Positions 13,649-16,052 of a DNA stretch of 16,052 nt are shown piece after piece. Source of the stretch: Oscillospiraceae bacterium (GTDB lineage Bacteria > Bacillota > Clostridia > Oscillospirales > Acutalibacteraceae); NCBI GenBank assembly GCA_031270785.1, contig JAISWM010000105.1, forward strand, positions 1-16,052, written 5' to 3'. Below the pieces are notes generated by a model, which saw nothing but the letters and a program-made list of their open reading frames with translations, was not told where the DNA came from and did not search any database. The first letter of the stretch is position 1; every line of letters begins with the position of its first letter. The translations under genes were made by a program, and so were the position numbers.

Positions 13649-14521
13649 ATGTTTGAAAAATTCGGGATAATGGACGTATGGTCTGTAATTAGAAAAAACA
13701 TAGTAATGATATTTTTAGTGTTACTGGGGTGTATTGCGTTGTTTGGGGGCATTAACTTGCCTAGGATAACGGATTCTATGAAAGTAGTTTATACAAATAA
13801 TACTATGAATATGAACGTATCTGTAGCTTCGTTTTATGTACAGCCTATCATGGACGAAAGTTCATCAGATAAAATTGAGTCCGGGTTTTATAAATCATTA
13901 CCCGATGATTATGTAGCTATCATTAATACAGATTACTGTTTGGAACATTTATATGGTAAAATTTTATCCAAATACGCCAAAGAGGACATTATTAAATATA
14001 CGAACATAGGCAGGGAAGAAGTACCGGTCAAACCACAGAACTTAAATTTTCAGCATATTAAAGATATTTATCAATGCAAAAGGCAAGCAAATACGATGGT
14101 TATAAATGTAGCTGCAAAATCCTATAATGAAGAGCTGTCAAAAGATGTTTTGGAATATTTAAAAGAATTTTTAATAATGTCTGCAGACGGTCAAATCAAA
14201 AATGCAAATATAGAATATATTGGTAAGTCAGACAAAGTAGTAGATTTTTCTAATCTTTCGCAGCAAGATAAATTATTATTACTTGATTCTACCGCACAAA
14301 GCGCGTCACCTTCTCAGAGTTCTCCTTTGAAATTTGCTGTAATTTCAATTATAAAGTGCATTATTATTCCTACAATGCTAATTTTGTTTTTATTAATTTC
14401 TTATTTGATAATATACGCTTTTTTAAATCCTACACTTAATAGAAAATCAGACTTTACCGCATATAAAATACCTGTTATAGGGGAGATAAATGTAGACATT
14501 AAATATGGGGAGAAAACATAA
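13649..14521 (+). CDS. Wzz/CapA-like membrane protein of the polysaccharide co-polymerase type
   Basis: A 290-residue protein with two membrane helices (about 18-36 and 229-258) around an extracellular region, the topology of chain-length determinants such as CapA, YwqC or CpsC. The cytoplasmic tail after helix 2 (NPTLNRKSDFTAYKIPVIGEI) is the part that, in the family, binds and activates the partner ATPase. The first residues (IMDVWSVIRKNIVMI) match the usual start, where a basic residue precedes helix 1. AAGGGAG lies about six bases before the ATG. The stop TAA overlaps the next start (TAATG), so the two are translationally coupled. Sequence conservation is weak, and no glycosyltransferase, Wzx or Wzy genes are in view. 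It may control surface polysaccharide length or be a repurposed signalling pair. Confidence 0.7.
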   Translation: MFEKFGIMDVWSVIRKNIVMIFLVLLGCIALFGGINLPRITDSMKVVYTNNTMNMNVSVASFYVQPIMDESSSDKIESGFYKSLPDDYVAIINTDYCLEHLYGKILSKYAKEDIIKYTNIGREEVPVKPQNLNFQHIKDIYQCKRQANTMVINVAAKSYNEELSKDVLEYLKEFLIMSADGQIKNANIEYIGKSDKVVDFSNLSQQDKLLLLDSTAQSASPSQSSPLKFAVISIIKCIIIPTMLILFLLISYLIIYAFLNPTLNRKSDFTAYKIPVIGEINVDIKYGEKT

Positions 14522-15054
14522 TGTTAAGTGTAAATAATTACGGCAAACTCAGAAAATATAATCGCCTTTGTCAATCATACTTATACGTTTCAAACGCAAT
14601 ACTGGATATATCAGCAAATAGAGAAATAAACGTTATTGGAATGGCAAGCAGCTTTACAGATAAAAAAGGTAAAGATACAATTTGCGAAAATGTTTGTGAA
14701 AACATTTGTAAACAAGGCAATAAAATTTGTTTAATTACTGCTGACATAGACATAAATGATAAAAACTATGATTTAAATGAAACGGCGGGCGATGGCTTTA
14801 AAAAAATAAAAACTCAAAATATCAGCGTAAATAAATTGAAAGAATTAGTGGAAAAAGAAAAAAATAATGATTTAGTTATAATAAATCTTCCGCCGGTAAA
14901 TATTTTTGCGCAGGCTCTTGAGTACGCAAAAATTTGCAAGAATATACTTCTTATAGAAAAGTATTGCCATTCTAAATACGACGAGTTTGAAAACACCATT
15001 GATATTTTAAAGCAAAATAACATCGCAGTTTTGGGAATTATTACATACGTTTGA
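14521..15054 (+). CDS. Degenerate CapB/CpsD-like (BY-kinase type) P-loop ATPase
   Basis: A 177-residue cytoplasmic protein laid out like a bacterial tyrosine kinase partner of a Wzz-like protein. The N-terminal helix (YNRLCQSYLYVSNAI) corresponds to the EAYRxLRTN region. A Walker A-like SSFTDKKGKDT (43-53) replaces the usual SSxPGEGKST, keeping Gly-Lys but with Asp for Ser. The Walker A' strand reads ICLITAD (69-75, usually LLIDAD) and the Walker B strand DLVIINLPP (117-125, usually DxVIIDTPP), so its final Asp is Asn. No C-terminal tyrosine cluster is present, and the protein is shorter than typical members (about 220-240 residues). The start ATG overlaps the upstream stop by one base. It may be a pseudokinase that binds ATP weakly and only regulates its partner. 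Confidence 0.68.
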   Translation: MLSVNNYGKLRKYNRLCQSYLYVSNAILDISANREINVIGMASSFTDKKGKDTICENVCENICKQGNKICLITADIDINDKNYDLNETAGDGFKKIKTQNISVNKLKELVEKEKNNDLVIINLPPVNIFAQALEYAKICKNILLIEKYCHSKYDEFENTIDILKQNNIAVLGIITYV

Positions 15055-15094
15055 AAATATAGTAAATTTTTTATAGCTATAGCAAAAATTATTT

Positions 15095-15519
15095 AAAAAC
15101 GTGGTATTATTTACGTTTTTCCCGCCGAGGGGGCGGGAGGGAAAATAAGAAGTTCCAACTATTTGGAGGCATGACCTAAAAACGTGGTATTATTTACGTT
15201 TTTCCCGCCGAGGGCGGGGGAAAATAAGAAGTTCCAACTATTTGAAGACATGACCTAAAAACGTGGTATTATTACGTCCCCCCCCGCCGAGGGCGGGGGG
15301 GAAAAGAAGAAGTTTCAACTATTTGAAGACATGACCTAAAAACGTGATATTATTTACGTTTTTCCCCCGTCGAGGGCGGAGAAAAATAAGAAGTTCCAAC
15401 TATTTGGATACACGATTTAAAAACGTGGTATTATTTACGTTTTTCCCCCGCCGAGGGCGGGGGAAAAAAAGAAGTTCCAATTATTTGGATACACGATTTA
15501 AAAACGTGGTATTATTTAC
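15095..15519. repeat. Tandem array of about 81-bp units, five full and one partial
   Basis: Units start (AAAAACGTGG) at 15095, 15178, 15257, 15338, 15419 and 15500, so spacings are 83, 79, 81, 81 and 81 bp. Each unit joins the T-family block GTGGTATTATTTACGTTT to half of a C element: a GC hairpin (CCCGCCGAGGGCGGG type), AAGAAGTTCCAACTATTTG and a CATGACC or ACACGATTT end. The last unit is cut after 20 bases, and its last three bases fall in the stop codon and adjacent codon of phosphatase B. Unit differences lie mostly in the hairpin stem. Reading frames inside it are artefacts. A short T end (TATAGCAAAAATT) leads in at about 15079. Confidence 0.88.
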
Positions 15520-16052
15520 TTCATATGTTTAAATCTAATAAGCATACCATCAATAATTGCTATTGCTCCTTTGTTTTTTTCACCACAATAATTAGGTGCG
15601 GAGAACAGTGTGATTATGCGGCCATTACCAAAAACATCGCGAAAGCCATTATTTTCTTTCTCGTGGGCACGAACAATACGTTTCAAATCATGTGCGCTGA
15701 GAAATTCATCCACTTGTCGAGGACCAAAGAATTGCCCATGTCCTCTAGTATCATTTGGGCGAAACTCATTAACGCACGTTAAAGGGTCGCTCCACATTAA
15801 ATTTAAAGCTAAACTATTATATTTTGATGCATCTCTTTGATTACCATTAATATCTTTGGTTTCAAGCTGATCGTGTTGTAGAGGTTTCGTTATATTTTGT
15901 ATTTGGTCAAGATCCAAGCCAGGAGAAATCCCCCCATGTACGCAAAATGTAGAGCCATTAACAACTGCCGCTAATGAAAGATTATCAAATACACTGTTTA
16001 TCTTATGATATACCTTAATTCCAGGAGTATCATTATTCCTTTCACTCAGATA
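15516..16052 (-). CDS. Eukaryotic-type PPP-family serine/threonine phosphatase, copy B (5' end outside the window)
   Basis: This is the C-terminal part of a paralogue of phosphatase A. The frame is open to the end of the window, so the gene starts beyond 16052; the TTG at 15917 is internal and not a start. Visible motifs are FCVHGGISP, LMWSDP, the Arg of DTRGHGQFFG, RAHEKENNG and LFSAPNYCG. In a 28-residue stretch around VHGG the two copies differ at three positions. Copy B has the usual Cys after SAPNY, where copy A has Gly, but Glu for Gln in RAHQ. It lacks the SFDRGGESPLG loop of copy A, having a different insertion with NQRDASK. The metal-binding GDxH, GDxxD and GNHE motifs would lie outside the window. 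Its stop codon TAA lies in the last unit of the tandem array. Confidence 0.9.
   Translation of the reverse strand, partial: YLSERNNDTPGIKVYHKINSVFDNLSLAAVVNGSTFCVHGGISPGLDLDQIQNITKPLQHDQLETKDINGNQRDASKYNSLALNLMWSDPLTCVNEFRPNDTRGHGQFFGPRQVDEFLSAHDLKRIVRAHEKENNGFRDVFGNGRIITLFSAPNYCGEKNKGAIAIIDGMLIRFKHMK

Noticed and set aside
15095..15519. CRISPR array
   Set aside because: The whole 79-83-bp unit is repeated, with no unique spacers of constant length and no short constant repeat; no cas genes are nearby.
15344..15532. Repetitive small protein (two copies of FTFFPRRGR)
   Set aside because: It is a translation of the tandem array units and lacks a ribosome binding site.
15516..15917. A short 133-residue phosphatase starting at a TTG at 15917
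   Set aside because: The same frame continues upstream through VHGG and beyond to 16052, matching phosphatase A, so the TTG is internal.
1..16052. tRNA, rRNA or riboswitch
   Set aside because: No cloverleaf, conserved rRNA segment or known aptamer core was recognised in the intergenic regions.

Overview
The window looks like a low-GC Gram-positive bacterium, most likely a member of the Clostridia. Codons are AT-rich, ribosome binding sites are GGAGG-type, and the housekeeping genes (rsmA, a hemolysin III/PAQR protein, an RluA-type pseudouridine synthase, murF, a UshA-like surface nucleotidase, pcrA and a Wzz-like/CapB-like pair) are Firmicute in style. Two features suggest a host-associated genome under relaxed selection: a pair of eukaryotic-type PPP serine/threonine phosphatases, and a very high load of short inverted-repeat elements in almost every intergenic gap. 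Host association is inference; no host can be read from the sequence.

Layout. 1-158: inverted-repeat elements. 159-1022 (-): rsmA. 1023-1577: one inverted-repeat element (type E) split by another (type C) with a 9-bp target duplication, then a decayed fragment of a type I restriction subunit (hsdR). 1578-1781 (-): a small double-glycine leader peptide gene. 1797-2474: nested and decayed elements. 2475-3167 (+): hemolysin III family. 3359-4321 (+): RluA-type pseudouridine synthase. 4354-4570: elements. 4600-5979 (+): murF. 6103-7398 (-): PPP phosphatase A, driven by a perfect consensus promoter. 7411-8116: elements. 8117-10387 (+): surface-anchored 5'-nucleotidase. 10395-10684: elements and a GC-rich unexplained island. 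10749-13163 (+): pcrA helicase, also with a good sigma-A promoter. 13185-13485: 110-bp tandem repeats. 13649-15054 (+): a Wzz-like membrane protein translationally coupled to a degenerate CapB/CpsD-like ATPase. 15095-15519: about 81-bp tandem array. 15516-16052 (-): PPP phosphatase B, a paralogue of A, cut by the window end.

The core genes are single transcription units rather than an operon; only the Wzz-like/CapB-like pair is coupled. Repeat families named here: C (about 90 bp, ends GGTYGTG), E (117 bp, ends TATAGCTGTT), T (about 105 bp, ends TATAGCAAAAACC) and D (about 72 bp, starts CCTGTCCGTAAA). None carries a transposase in this window, so they are MITE-like and must be, or have been, moved by something encoded elsewhere. 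They sit hard against gene 3' ends, sometimes supplying the stop codon. The points most worth pursuing are the phosphatase pair, the dated-by-nesting MITE insertion, and the orphan GG-leader peptide.
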